This document shows positions 52,626-62,012 of a stretch of 64,000 nucleotides of DNA, one piece after another. Under the pieces are notes generated by a model. That model was given only the letters and a program-made list of their open reading frames with translations, ran no database searches and was not told the DNA's origin. The DNA comes from Actinopolyspora xinjiangensis (GTDB taxonomy: Bacteria > Actinomycetota > Actinomycetes > Mycobacteriales > Pseudonocardiaceae): the NCBI RefSeq assembly GCF_900104475.1, contig NZ_FNJR01000009.1:190058-254057 (forward strand), in the 5' to 3' direction. A program made the position numbers and the translations under genes. How positions within the stretch are numbered: the first letter of the stretch is position 1; every line of letters starts with the position of its first letter.

Positions 52626-52961
52626 TCATCCGAACGAATCGCGAACAGGGGTGGGAATTCCGTCCGTGACAGGAGCGATCACTCCGACAAGGTACATGTA
52701 CGTGTAGCCGTCCTCGTGCGCGCACGCGTCGGCCTCGGCGACGATGACGCCGGAAGCGGCCTCGACAACGACAGCCCACGGGCCCGGTGCGATCGCCCCG
52801 ACCAGGGCTCCGACCCCGCCGTCTCGTTCCGCACCCGGGAAACGAAGGTGACGGATCAACCGGCACACCAGCGGCGAAAGGCACCGAGACCGCCCACGGG
52901 CGGCCCGACGAGTCGGACGACGTTTCGACCGCTCAAGACGATTCGTGTCTTCGCGACACAC
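52626..52961 (-). CDS. Possible small protein or gene remnant
   Basis: The frame is open for 111 codons, but only the last ~55 (GALVGAIAPGPWAVVVEAASGVIVAEADACAHEDGYTYMYLVGVIAPVTDG) have high third-position G+C and a plausible beta-rich composition. The first half is Arg-rich and looks non-coding, and no start with a ribosome site is seen. It may be the 3' remnant of a larger gene or a short gene with a rare start. It abuts the membrane protein gene (TGA then GTG). Confidence 0.35.
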   Translation of the reverse strand: MCREDTNRLERSKRRPTRRAARGRSRCLSPLVCRLIRHLRFPGAERDGGVGALVGAIAPGPWAVVVEAASGVIVAEADACAHEDGYTYMYLVGVIAPVTDGIPTPVRDSFG

Positions 52962-53509
52962 CCGACCGTCATGCTCACAGCGGCGTAAAACGGACGGAGC
53001 AGAAGGAATCCCACACGAATCGCCCCTATGGTGAGGTTCGAGGCGTCAATTCGGGGAGAATCGTTCTCCGTGACGCATCCGGCCGATCGGTCGAGTCGGT
53101 AAAGCCGTTCCGACTTCCCCGGATTCGGTCTCCGGTGCCGTGGCGGCCCGGTGCGGCGACGGCCCGATTTCCCGACTTCCGGGGCGTGTCCCATCGCCGG
53201 CTCCGAAGTCGGCTGATTGAGCTTCGACCGGGTCGGCACGGCACCGCCCTCACCCCAGCCACGTGCTCACGAACCGCTGGAAGGCACCATCGAGTACTGG
53301 ATCACGTCGGTTACGACGAGCTCACCGGCACCGACCGTGTGGGGACCGGGCACGATGTCACGACAGTTCCCACAGGAGGTCAGCGTGATTCCGCGCCCGG
53401 GTATCCCGAACATGGCGGAAGGAACGGGCTCGCGCTCGAACCGGTCGTCCCGGCGGCCCCATTCGAGACGGGCTCCGGGGACGACCGGCCTACCGATCTC
53501 CCGTCGGTC
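52962..53509. other. 548-base gap without a recognised gene
   Basis: A short inverted repeat GGAGAA-TCG-TTCTCC lies near 53058-53072. Otherwise no hairpin, repeat or gene was seen. Confidence 0.4.
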
Positions 53510-53791
53510 TCAGCCGAGCCAGCTGCCGGTGAGGGGCTTCCACTCCCGGACGGTGGTCTCGGCCAGCACGCCCTCCTTGGCGTAGGGGTCCTCGGCCAGG
53601 ATGCGGTCGAGTTCGGCGCGGTCGGTGGTCTCGTAGACCAGCATCCCGCCGTCACCGTCGGCGAAGGGACCCCCCGACAGCAGCACGCCGCGGTCGGCGA
53701 GGTCCTTGGAGTAGTCGCGGTGCGCGGAACGGACCCGTTCGAGCAGTTCCCGGTCGTCGCTGTACCGGATGTTTACGACGAAAGTGGGCAT
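53510..53791 (-). CDS. YciI-family protein
   Basis: 93 aa ferredoxin-like fold. MPTFVVNIRYSDDRELLERVRSAHRDYSKDLADRGVLLSGGPFADGDGGMLVYETTDRAELDRILAEDPYAKEGV matches YciI, with the conserved His (AHRDY) and the Asp-Pro near the C-terminus (EDPYAKEGV). Bacterial YciI proteins are putative dehydratases or dehydrochlorinase-like enzymes. Divergent from the ECF sigma factor. Confidence 0.88.
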   Translation of the reverse strand: MPTFVVNIRYSDDRELLERVRSAHRDYSKDLADRGVLLSGGPFADGDGGMLVYETTDRAELDRILAEDPYAKEGVLAETTVREWKPLTGSWLG

Positions 53792-53888
53792 CGAAGGACC
53801 TTTCGGACGGTGTGTTGGTCACAAGTTTCTTGCGGACATTACCCATTACGCAGACGAGCGGGGGGCCGAGCCGGTAACTTGCGGAGTC

Positions 53889-54473
53889 GTGATCGGGGAC
53901 GGAACCAGCGGAGTGGAACGCTCGGTCGAGCGCACGCTCGGCCACCTGCGTGTTCTGGACGGATCGGACGAACAGGAAGAGCAGACCCAGGCACCGCTGA
54001 CACTGGAGGACCTCTACCGCAAGCAGCAGATGCGGATGGTGCGGTTGGCCATCCTGCTGGTCGACGACCCGGCCACCGCCGAGGACGTGGTGCAGGAGGC
54101 CTTCACGGGCCTGTACCGCAACTGGTCCCAGTTGCGGGACTCCAAGGCCGCTGTGGGGTACCTGCGCACGGCCGTGGTCAACGGCAGTCGTTCGGTGCTG
54201 CGCAGACGCAAGACCGCGCGGGAGTACCAGCCGCCGCACCAGCCCGACGCGCGCTCCGCCGAGTCGCTGGCGATGCTGTCCAGCGAGCACCAGGCGATCG
54301 TGGCCGCGTTGGGGCATCTGCCGCGCAGGCAGCGTGAGGTGCTGGTGCTGCGCTACTACGGCAACATGTCGGAGAGTGAGATCGCCGAGGCCACCGGTGT
54401 CTCCAAGGGGACGGTGAAGTCGACGGCCAGTCGTGCGTTGGAGGCGTTGCAGAAGCAGCTCGGCAACGCCTGA
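53889..54473 (+). CDS. ECF sigma factor (SigE-family)
   Basis: 194 aa from GTG 53889. Region 2 (LEDLYRKQQMRMVRLAILLVDDPATAEDVVQEAFTGLYRNWSQL) and region 4 (ALGHLPRRQREVLVLRYYGNMSESEIAEATGVSKGTVKSTASRALEALQK) are intact. A ~45-residue hydrophilic extension precedes region 2; the exact start is uncertain (an internal GTG is possible). No anti-sigma gene follows; nagA is next after 281 nt. Confidence 0.88.
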   Translation: MIGDGTSGVERSVERTLGHLRVLDGSDEQEEQTQAPLTLEDLYRKQQMRMVRLAILLVDDPATAEDVVQEAFTGLYRNWSQLRDSKAAVGYLRTAVVNGSRSVLRRRKTAREYQPPHQPDARSAESLAMLSSEHQAIVAALGHLPRRQREVLVLRYYGNMSESEIAEATGVSKGTVKSTASRALEALQKQLGNA

Positions 54474-54628
54474 TCGCTCGGTGGCGGGGACGGGGTCTCG
54501 CACCCGCTCCCCGCCGCTGGTGTCCCCTCACGTGATGCCCGACACGTTTCGTGGTGTTTCGTACACCAACTGAATCGATTCACGCCTTCAGTTCCCCCGA
54601 AAGAGCGGCACACACCACGTCTCGCACA

Positions 54629-54644
54629 GGTGGTGTAGACCAAA
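54629..54644 (+). promoter_or_regulatory. DasR-like operator upstream of nagA
   Basis: GGTGGTGTAGACCAAA contains TGGTGTAGACCA, which differs from the DasR core TGGTCTAGACCA at one position (12 of 16 against the full site). It lies about 110 bp upstream of the nagA start. DasR is the GlcNAc-responsive GntR regulator of actinomycetes and nagA is a known target. Confidence 0.7.
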
Positions 54645-54754
54645 ATGGGGTCGATGTCGCAGGATCGGACCCGAAACCGGAAACGTTCGCCCGGCAACAC
54701 GGGGCGCCTCCCACGGCACCGACCGCAGCCGCTCCTGGAAGGAACGCCGACACC

Positions 54755-55930
54755 TTGAGCAACGAAGCAACCGCACCGTCACTGATCGGCGGCAGGATCG
54801 TCACCGACGAGGGGGCGCCCCGAGACGGCTGGATCCGCATCGAGCGGGGACGGATCGCCGAGATCGGCGAGGGCCCCGCTCCCGGTGGAGCGCCGGACCT
54901 CGACGGCAGCTGGATCGTGCCGGGATTCGTGGACATCCACTGCCACGGAGGTGGGGGCGGCTCGCTGACCAGCCGCGATCAGTACCAGATCAGCAGGGCG
55001 GTGGCCGCGCACCGAGCCCACGGCACCACGACCATGCTGGCCAGCCTGGTCACGGCCTCAACCCCGCGGCTGCGGGAGCAGATCGAGTCCCTGCTCGAAC
55101 CGGTGGCGGCGGGCCAGCTCGCCGGGATCCACCTGGAGGGGCCGTTCCTGTCCGCCGTCCGCTGCGGCGCCCACGACACCGACATGCTCCGCCCGCCCGA
55201 CCCGGAAACCGTGACCGAACTGCTGGAGGCGGGCCGGGGAGCCGTCCGGATGGTCACGCTGGCGCCGGAGCTCGACGGCGCCGTCGAGGCCGTGAAGCAG
55301 CTCTCCGAGGCCGGGGTGATCGCCGCCGTGGGGCACACCGACGCGGTGGCCGAACAGGTGCGCCCGGCGGTCGAGGCCGGGGCCACCGTGGCCACCCACC
55401 TGTTCAACGGGATGCGACCGCTGCACCACCGCGAGCCCGGGCCGGTGGGCACCCTGCTGGACGACGAGCGGATCACCGTCGAGCTGATCTGCGACATGGT
55501 GCACCTGCACCCGACGGTGGCGCGCCTGGTCGCCCGCCACGCCGGTCCCTCCCGCACGGTCGCCGTCACCGACGCGATCAGCGCCACGGAGGCGGGCGAC
55601 GGCCACTACGAGCTGGGCAGCCTGCCGCTGACCGTGACCAACGGCGAGCCGAGGCTGGCGGACGGGTCACTGGCGGGCAGCACGCTGACCATGGATACGG
55701 CACTGCGCAATCTGGTGGAACGCTGCGGCCTGAGCCTGCCGGAGGCGGTGGCGGCCTGCGCCACGAAACCCGCCGAGCTGCTGGGGCTGTCCCACCGGAT
55801 CGGCTCGATCCGCCCCGGCCTGGAGGCCGACCTCGTGGTGCTCGACGAGGGACTGCGGCCCCGGCACGTGCTCAAGGGTGGCTCGGTGGTGTCCGGGAGC
55901 CTCGCAGGCAGCGACTCGGCGGTGAGGTGA
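54755..55930 (+). CDS. nagA: N-acetylglucosamine-6-phosphate deacetylase
   Basis: 391 aa from TTG 54755 (GGAAGG upstream); a longer frame upstream is low-complexity. Deacetylates GlcNAc-6-P in amino-sugar use and wall recycling. Metal and catalytic features: VPGFVDIHCHGGGGGSLTS (H-x-H-like), GIHLEGPFLS (Glu), GHTDA, ATHLFNGMRPLHHREPG and VAVTDAISATEAGDG (catalytic Asp). A DasR-like site lies upstream. Confidence 0.95.
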   Translation: MSNEATAPSLIGGRIVTDEGAPRDGWIRIERGRIAEIGEGPAPGGAPDLDGSWIVPGFVDIHCHGGGGGSLTSRDQYQISRAVAAHRAHGTTTMLASLVTASTPRLREQIESLLEPVAAGQLAGIHLEGPFLSAVRCGAHDTDMLRPPDPETVTELLEAGRGAVRMVTLAPELDGAVEAVKQLSEAGVIAAVGHTDAVAEQVRPAVEAGATVATHLFNGMRPLHHREPGPVGTLLDDERITVELICDMVHLHPTVARLVARHAGPSRTVAVTDAISATEAGDGHYELGSLPLTVTNGEPRLADGSLAGSTLTMDTALRNLVERCGLSLPEAVAACATKPAELLGLSHRIGSIRPGLEADLVVLDEGLRPRHVLKGGSVVSGSLAGSDSAVR

Positions 55931-55974
55931 GGACCGCCTCCCCGGGAAGGCACTCGGGTGCCTACGCTGAGGTC

Positions 55975-56202
55975 ATGAGTACGTCCTCGACCGGCGGTGA
56001 ACCGGACCCGGAGCGGATGCTCTCCGCGGCGCTGCGCGCCCAGGCGACGGGCAACGCCACCCCGGAGACCCACGAAGCACCCGAGTCGGAGCCGCCGCGG
56101 CGGTCGGAACCGCGACGGCTGCCGGTGTTCGGCCTGCTGCTCTACGCCCTGCTGCTGGGAATCGTGGTCGGCGGGGTCGCGGGCGCGGTCTCGCTGCTCT
56201 GA
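55975..56202 (+). CDS. Small tail-anchored-like membrane protein
   Basis: 75 aa. A hydrophilic N-terminal half with Glu/Pro-rich sequence and one C-terminal membrane helix (LPVFGLLLYALLLGIVVGGVAGAVSLL) with nothing after it, so the N-terminus should face the cytosol. ATG at 55975. Lies 44 nt after nagA and may be co-transcribed. Unrecognised. Confidence 0.6.
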   Translation: MSTSSTGGEPDPERMLSAALRAQATGNATPETHEAPESEPPRRSEPRRLPVFGLLLYALLLGIVVGGVAGAVSLL

Positions 56203-56249
56203 GCCCGCCCACCGACGCTCCGTGGTCGCCGGGGACGTCCGTCCCCGGT

Positions 56250-57188
56250 TCACCCCACCCGGGAGATCCGTTCGGTGGGTTCGTCATCGGTCGGCCGGTT
56301 GCGCAACGCCAGGTGCTCGATCACCAGCACCGCCGTCACCAGCGCCACTCCCAGCAGGAAGAACAGCACCGTCACGCCGACACCGTCCGAGGGGGCCAGC
56401 AGCTCGCGCTGCTCGCTCTGCCACGGCCACAGCGCGCGCAGGCAACCGGCCATGATGCCGGTCATCACGACCAGGGTGATCCGCCTGCGGTGTTCCAGCA
56501 GCCACTGCAGCAGCTTGACGAACAGCGACAGGCCGATGACCGCGCCCAGCGCGAAGGTCGCGATGTAGCCGAGGTCCCTGTCGTTGAGAGCCGAGATCGT
56601 CGTCTCGTAGAGGCCGAACGAGAGCAGGAAGAAGGAGCCGGAGACTCCGGGCAGCACCAGGGCGCAGACCGCCACGGCTGCCGCCAGCGCGACGAGCAGC
56701 GGGTTGGGCGAGACAGAGGTCGGCGGCAGGCTCGTGAGCCCGAAGGCCAGCGCGGCGACCAGGACGGCGGTGACGATCTCGGAGGCGCGCCAGCGTCCGC
56801 CGATCATGGAGATGGGCACCCACAGCGAGGCGAGCACCAGGCCGAAGAACACCGCGCGCGAGGAGACCGGGTGGTCGTGCAGCACCGGCTCCAGCAGCTT
56901 CGCGGCGATCAACGCGGCGCACACCAGCCCGATCAGGGCGGGCAGCACCACGTCCCAGCGCACGCGTCGGAACTCGGCGGACGCCCGAGAGAACCCCGCG
57001 CCGCGCGGCACGTCGGCCACGGCCAGGCGCAGCGCGCTGAGCAGGTGCCCGGCGGATCCGATCAGTGCTTCGTAGATCCCGGTGACCAGGGCGATCGTCC
57101 CACCGCTGACCCCGGGGACGATCTCGGCGGTGCCGATGAGCGCACCACGGACCAGGTTCGCTAGATACGCGCGCAACGAGTTGACCAT
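56250..57188 (-). CDS. DUF368 (PopT-like) polyprenyl-phosphate transporter family protein
   Basis: About 312 aa with about eight membrane helices. The paired motifs RGALIGTAEIVPGVSGGTIALVTGIYEALI and CALVLPGVSGSFFLLSFGLYE (repeated PGVSGG/PGVSGS re-entrant elements) define DUF368. Some members recycle undecaprenyl phosphate across the membrane, which would support wall synthesis. Start uncertain: ATG 57188 preferred, upstream frame to 57224 possible. Converges with the small membrane protein gene. Confidence 0.88.
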   Translation of the reverse strand: MVNSLRAYLANLVRGALIGTAEIVPGVSGGTIALVTGIYEALIGSAGHLLSALRLAVADVPRGAGFSRASAEFRRVRWDVVLPALIGLVCAALIAAKLLEPVLHDHPVSSRAVFFGLVLASLWVPISMIGGRWRASEIVTAVLVAALAFGLTSLPPTSVSPNPLLVALAAAVAVCALVLPGVSGSFFLLSFGLYETTISALNDRDLGYIATFALGAVIGLSLFVKLLQWLLEHRRRITLVVMTGIMAGCLRALWPWQSEQRELLAPSDGVGVTVLFFLLGVALVTAVLVIEHLALRNRPTDDEPTERISRVG

Positions 57189-57405
57189 GACCTGCTTTTC
57201 ATTGTCGGACACTGAGAGAACCAACGGCGGCGCAGCCGGGGGCGAGTTCGCGCCGGAGAGGTCCGACGGGAGAGGTTCGCCCGGTTCGCGTGAGCACGAC
57301 CCTACCGACCGGCCTCATGATGCCACCCGTGCGTGATCGAGAGCTCTCCAGGTGGATCCCACCGCTGGCGGCCGTCCGTGGCCGGTGCGGGCGGGGCGCC
57401 GGAGT

Positions 57406-58134
57406 TCACCACGCGTTCTCCAGCCGGGCGTGCTGCCGGATCCAGGTGTGCATGACGATCCCGGAGGCCACTCCGGCGTTGATCGACCGAGTGGAGCCGA
57501 ACTGGGCTATGGAGACCACCAGGTCGGCTATCCGGCGGGAGTCCTCACCGAGCCCTGGGCCCTCCTGCCCGAACAGCAGCACGCAGTCGGCGGGCAGGGC
57601 GACTCGTTCGATCGGGGTGGCGCCGGGGGTGTTGTCCACCGCGACCACGCGCAGCGAGTGCTCGTCGGCGTAGGAACGCAGCTCGTCGAGGTCCGGGTGG
57701 TGGCGCACGTGCTGGTAGCGGTCGGTGACCATCGCTCCGCGCCGGTTCCAGCGCCTGCGACCTACGATGTGCACCTCCCGCGCGGCGAAGGCGTTGGCGG
57801 TGCGCACGACCGTTCCGATGTTGTGGTCGTGCTGGAAGTTCTCGATCGCGACGTGGAAACCGTGCCGCCGCCGGTCCAGGTCGGCCACGATGGCCGGACG
57901 CCGCCAGTAGCGGTAGTGATCCACCACGTTGCGGCTGTCGCCGTGCTCCAGCAGCTCGGGGTCGTAGCGCTCGTCGGTGGGCCACTCCCCCTCCCAGGGG
58001 CCGACACCGACCTGGGCTCCCCACTCGGTCGGCCCCGGTTCGGCCGCCTGCCGGTCGGGCTCCCCGGCGGCGGTCGCTCGGTGCTCGTCCTCCGGGACGG
58101 CCCGGTGCTGTCGGGCGGTGTTTTCGGAACTCAC
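57406..58134 (-). CDS. SpoU/TrmH-family RNA methyltransferase
   Basis: 242 aa. SPOUT-fold 2'-O-ribose methyltransferase: VAIENFQHDHNIGTVVRTANAF (motif 1), LLFGQEGPGLGEDSRRIADLVVSI (motif 2) and STRSINAGVASGIVMHTW (motif 3, knot). A ~65-residue hydrophilic N-terminal extension precedes the domain. GTG 58134 with GAGGAG upstream. Neighbour of pyrE, as in M. tuberculosis Rv0380c/Rv0382c (memory). RNA target unknown. Confidence 0.92.
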   Translation of the reverse strand: MSSENTARQHRAVPEDEHRATAAGEPDRQAAEPGPTEWGAQVGVGPWEGEWPTDERYDPELLEHGDSRNVVDHYRYWRRPAIVADLDRRRHGFHVAIENFQHDHNIGTVVRTANAFAAREVHIVGRRRWNRRGAMVTDRYQHVRHHPDLDELRSYADEHSLRVVAVDNTPGATPIERVALPADCVLLFGQEGPGLGEDSRRIADLVVSIAQFGSTRSINAGVASGIVMHTWIRQHARLENAW

Positions 58135-58264
58135 CGGGACTCCTCGTTCTCCTCGGGGGTGCCGGGACCGTTTCGGGCTCCGCTCCCGCCGCCCGCGCGG
58201 TCCACCCCCGGAAAGGTGGGACCGCGCCGGGTGTTCGGCGGGAGCGGTGGGCGGGACCCGTGCC

Positions 58265-58843
58265 TCATTCCAGCCCCAGGTCGGCCAGCCCGAGCAACGT
58301 GCGGTACGGCAGCCCCGCGGCTTCGATGGCCTCGCGGGCTCCGGTGTCCCGGTCCACCACCGTGGCGACCCCGACGATCTCGGCGTCTTCCTCCCGGAGG
58401 GCCTCGACGGCGGTGAGCACGCTCTCACCGGTGGTCGAGGTGTCCTCCACGGCCAGTACGCGGCGGCCGGAGACGTCGGGACCCTCGATACGGCGCTGCA
58501 TGCCGTGCCGCTTGGTGTTCTTGCGCACCACGAACGCGTCCACGGGATCTCCGGATGCGTGCAGCACGGCGGTGGCCACCGGGTCGGCGCCGAGGGTGAG
58601 GCCGCCCACCGCCGCGTAGTCCCAATCGGCGGTCAGCTGCCGGAGCAGCGCTCCGATCAGCGGGGCTGCCTCGTGGTGCAGTGTCGCTCTGCGCAGGTCC
58701 ACGTAGTAGTCGGCCTGGCGCCCCGAGGACAGCGTGACTGGCTCGTGGACCACCGTGAGATCCCGGACCAGGCGGGCGAGCCGGTCGCGACGTTGCTGGT
58801 CAACCGTAGTGTGCGCGGGTCGTTCCTCCACGGCGGGCAGCAT
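58265..58843 (-). CDS. pyrE: Orotate phosphoribosyltransferase
   Basis: 192 aa. Converts orotate and PRPP to OMP in pyrimidine synthesis. The PRPP-binding loop VLAVEDTSTTGESVL is intact, with SSGRQADYYVDLRRATLHHEAAPLIG and the flexible-loop Lys/Arg region RKNTKRHGMQRRIEG. Start at 58843 (MLPAVEERP). Lies 130 nt upstream of the methyltransferase on the same strand. Confidence 0.94.
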   Translation of the reverse strand: MLPAVEERPAHTTVDQQRRDRLARLVRDLTVVHEPVTLSSGRQADYYVDLRRATLHHEAAPLIGALLRQLTADWDYAAVGGLTLGADPVATAVLHASGDPVDAFVVRKNTKRHGMQRRIEGPDVSGRRVLAVEDTSTTGESVLTAVEALREEDAEIVGVATVVDRDTGAREAIEAAGLPYRTLLGLADLGLE

Positions 58844-59004
58844 ACCGCGCCGACGGGCGACCTTTTGGGCCGCTGCCGCCACAGCTTTTCATAAAATTAC
58901 CCCATACTGCGGCCGATTATCGAAGCGAACCAATAATCTCACCCAATCGTGTGCACAAATAGGGGTGCGTTCCGAAAAAAGAACCAAGGGTTAATATTCC
59001 CGCC

Positions 59005-59502
59005 ATGACATCAATCGCCGAAGTCCGCCCCATCAAGAACAGCGACGTCCCGGAAATACTGGAACTGGGCGAGGAGCTTTTCGACACCTCCGTCTTTCCG
59101 TACAGCATGTGGTCGCTCAGCGCCATCGCCAAACACCTTGATCAACAACCGGAGGCCTGCCACGTGGCCGAGGCGGGAACGCTCAAGGTCGGATTCGTAC
59201 TGGCATCGATGCCGTTTTTCGACAGGAAGGACTGGGGTTACGTCGAATGGATCGCGCTGCGCCCCGATTTCCGAGGAAGGGCGCTGGCGACCGAACTGGG
59301 CGACGCCAGCCTCCGTGCGCTGTACCGCGCGGGAGCGACCCGGGTGGTGGCCGACATCGACTCCTCCAACCGGGTGTCCAAGCTGCTGGCGCGCTCGATG
59401 GGCTTCACCGAGCTGACCACGGTGACCTTGTTCGCCGGGCCGAGCCTGGACTGGGTCAAGTCTCCCGAACAGGGCGAGAAGGTCCTCAGCGGCGAGGCCT
59501 GA
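59005..59502 (+). CDS. GNAT-family N-acetyltransferase
   Basis: 165 aa, full single GNAT domain. VRPIKNSDVPEILELGEELF at the start, then VEWIALRPDFRGRALATELGDASLRALYRAGATRVVADIDSSNRVSKLLARSMGFTE with the acetyl-CoA-binding R-x-x-G-x-A loop (RGRALA) and the C-terminal GF. Acceptor unknown. The 120 bp upstream are A+T-rich and probably hold the promoter. Confidence 0.88.
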   Translation: MTSIAEVRPIKNSDVPEILELGEELFDTSVFPYSMWSLSAIAKHLDQQPEACHVAEAGTLKVGFVLASMPFFDRKDWGYVEWIALRPDFRGRALATELGDASLRALYRAGATRVVADIDSSNRVSKLLARSMGFTELTTVTLFAGPSLDWVKSPEQGEKVLSGEA

Positions 59503-59738
59503 CCGGCGGCACCAGCCCTCGGAGGCCGCGGTTCGTGGTCCCCGCCCCCGCGCGGCGCCCACGGGCCGGAGGGCGGGCGCACCTCCCCGCCCCGGAACCC
59601 GCGCGGCGGACGAGGCGGACCGGTACCGGTCGGTGGTGGATCTACGGCCGGGCCGGTTCGCTCGGCGGCAGCGGCCGCACCGGCACCCACCTCCGGGGAG
59701 ATCGGCGACGAACCGGTCGGCGGGGCGGGACGGGACGT

Positions 59739-60596
59739 TCAGTTCGGGAACAGCACCTCGTCCCGGCGCAGCGTGAGGATCATGATCCCGACCTCGGGAA
59801 GCTCGTGCCAGGCGCTGAAGGTGGCGATCGCGCGCTCGGCCAGTTCGGCTCCCAGCACGCGTTCGATCTCGTCCCAGCCGTCGCGCAACCGGCGCAGCAC
59901 CCTCGGCCAGGTGGGCATCGTGTTCTCGGTGATGTCGACGAACTCCACCGGTGACAGCCCTGCGGCGTTGGCCAGCTCGACGTGCCGTTGGAGCGTGTCG
60001 AGCGAGACGGCCTGGATCAGCTCGTAGTACTCGGCGGTTCGGTGGCGCAGCCGTTCGCTGGCCGGGACTCGCGTGAAGGGGGCCTCCAACACGAGACGTC
60101 CGCCGGGGCGCAGCAGGCGGGCCATGCTGGGCAGCAGTTCCGCCAGTTCGAAGTACTGGGAAGACTCCAGCGACATCGCCGCGTCGAAGGTCCCCGGGCG
60201 GAACGGCGGGTTGAGCGCGTCCGCGTACTCGAAGGAGACGTAGTGCGAGACCCCGCTCGCGCTGGCGTGGGTGGCAGCTTCCCGCAGCGCACGGCGGTTG
60301 ACGTCGATGCCGGTGACGTCGGCTCCGGTGCGGATACCGGCCGAGACGGCCGGACGGCCGTTGCCGCAGCCCAGGTCCAGCACCCGGTCGCCCGGGCCCA
60401 CGCCGAGCTTGTCGGTCACGAATTCCGTCAGCCGACGGGAGGCGTTCTCCAGAGAACTGTCATCCTCGCTGTCGTACCAGTACCCGTTGTGCAGATCGGG
60501 ACCACAGTACTTTTCGGCCAACGGTGCGAACCGTTCGTAGGCTTCCTCGATACCGGTCGCTGGAAGCGCCGATCCCAATCCGGTTCGGTTTGACAT
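59739..60596 (-). CDS. SAM-dependent methyltransferase
   Basis: 285 aa class I methyltransferase. Motif I VLDLGCGNGRPAVSAG, then VTGIDVNRRAL (acidic ribose-binding residue), FDAAMSLESSQYFELAELL and LRPGGRLVLEAPFTR. The layout resembles UbiE/tocopherol- and rifamycin-type O- or C-methyltransferases acting on small molecules. ATG 60596 with GGAG 7 nt upstream. No biosynthetic cluster adjoins, so substrate unknown. Confidence 0.9.
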   Translation of the reverse strand: MSNRTGLGSALPATGIEEAYERFAPLAEKYCGPDLHNGYWYDSEDDSSLENASRRLTEFVTDKLGVGPGDRVLDLGCGNGRPAVSAGIRTGADVTGIDVNRRALREAATHASASGVSHYVSFEYADALNPPFRPGTFDAAMSLESSQYFELAELLPSMARLLRPGGRLVLEAPFTRVPASERLRHRTAEYYELIQAVSLDTLQRHVELANAAGLSPVEFVDITENTMPTWPRVLRRLRDGWDEIERVLGAELAERAIATFSAWHELPEVGIMILTLRRDEVLFPN

Positions 60597-61083
60597 GTCG
60601 TGTCTCCGGTTCTCGGTGAAACTCGTTGCCGAATGACTCCTGAAAAGATGACAGCCTTCCGGAAATCGTGTCGGCGGGTGACGCTCGCGGAAGTCGTCCG
60701 GAACACTCCTCGCGGGACGAAACACCCAGGACTTCCGGTGACGTTGTCACCGCGGAGAAAGTAGCAGTACTTCCGGGCGGACGTGTTACCACACCCGAGG
60801 GAACACGACATGACCAATTTTCATTTTTAGTGCTCCGCGTGCGGCGAGCCGCCGGGCCGGGCGCGGGACCGGACGCCGGGTCGGGTAACGGCTCGGGTGG
60901 CCGAATCGGGAACGGCCAGGACGCCGCTCCCACGACTCGGCCACCGCGCGGGATTCGCCAAGCCGGCTCGCCCGGGGACCGGCCGGGCGCGGTGCCCGCG
61001 CGATGCCGGTCCCGCCGGAGCCGGAGCGCGGCGGTTCCGCCGCCCCGAGGGTGCGGAGCGGACGGACGGGAGGTTCCGGCCGG
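60597..61083. other. Gap upstream of the methyltransferase
   Basis: 487 bases. Inverted repeat GGTGAC-GTT-GTCACC at 60738-60752. The rest is GC-rich with no gene recognised. Confidence 0.4.
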
Positions 61084-61857
61084 TCAGGTGCGTCCCGGGG
61101 CGGTGCGGGTCACCACGAACCGCTGCAACCCGTTCGGGATCAGCTTGCCGAGGGCGACCACGGCCTTGTACTGCGCGCCCGGGATCGAGACGGTGCGGCC
61201 ACGGCGCAGGTCGCGCAGCGCCTCGTGCACCAGCGTGTCCGCGTCCAGCCAGAACGCCTTGGGCAGCCCGCTCATCTCCAGCTGGGCCCGCTGGTGGAAC
61301 TCGGTGCGGGTGAAGCCCGGGCACAGCGCCATGACCCGCACGCCCGTTCCCGCCAGCGAGGCGGAGAGCCCCTCGGAGAACGTGGTGACCCAGGCCTTGG
61401 TGGCCGAGTAGGTGGAGCCGGACATGGCGAAGAAACCGGCCACACTGGACACGTTGATCACGTCGCCGCGCCCGAGGTCGCGCATCACCGGGACCACGGC
61501 GCGGGTCAGCCGCAGCACCGCGGTGACGTTGAGGTCCACCTGCTGCCGCAGGGTCTCGGGGTCGGTGTCCCAGAAAGCGCCCGAGGTGCCGAACCCGGCG
61601 TTGTTCACCAGCAGGTCGATCGGCCTGGTCGCGTCGCCGAGGCGTCGTTCCACCCCGGCGAGCTCCTCCTCGCGGGTGAGGTCGGCGGGCAGCTGCTCGG
61701 TGGCGGTGCCGTGGCGGTCGCGCAGGAACTCGGCCAGCGAGGCCAGCCGCTCGGAGTCACGGGCGACGAGCACCAGGTCGTAGCCCTCTGCCGCGAGCCT
61801 GCGGGCGAAAGCTCGCCCGATGCCGGCGGTGGCGCCGGTTACGAGAGCGGTAGACAT
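61084..61857 (-). CDS. Short-chain dehydrogenase/reductase
   Basis: 257 aa, Rossmann fold. Cofactor motif [19 protein letters not shown] (T-G-x3-G-I-G), NNAGFG, the catalytic Ser in NVSSVAG and Y-x3-K in YSATKAW are intact. [11 protein letters not shown] after beta-2 carries Arg, suggesting NADP(H). Substrate unknown; similar to DltE-like actinobacterial SDRs. Monocistronic by spacing. Confidence 0.92.
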   Translation of the reverse strand: MSTALVTGATAGIGRAFARRLAAEGYDLVLVARDSERLASLAEFLRDRHGTATEQLPADLTREEELAGVERRLGDATRPIDLLVNNAGFGTSGAFWDTDPETLRQQVDLNVTAVLRLTRAVVPVMRDLGRGDVINVSSVAGFFAMSGSTYSATKAWVTTFSEGLSASLAGTGVRVMALCPGFTRTEFHQRAQLEMSGLPKAFWLDADTLVHEALRDLRRGRTVSIPGAQYKAVVALGKLIPNGLQRFVVTRTAPGRT

Positions 61858-62012
61858 GCCCCGAACCCTACCCGTGAGTCACCGCGAGCCCCGCCGTCGC
61901 CGAAGTCTCCCGGCACGGCCGTGGGGAGTCCGGAGGCGGCGGGCCGGGTGACGGGAAGGCGGAGGCGGGAAGGTGGGGGCGGGAGACAGGAGAATCACTC
62001 CTGATCAATCGC

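Noticed and set aside
50277..52988. 903-codon open frame on the plus strand
   Set aside because: Opposite the FUSC and DUF3151 genes; rich in Arg, Gln and His without any domain.
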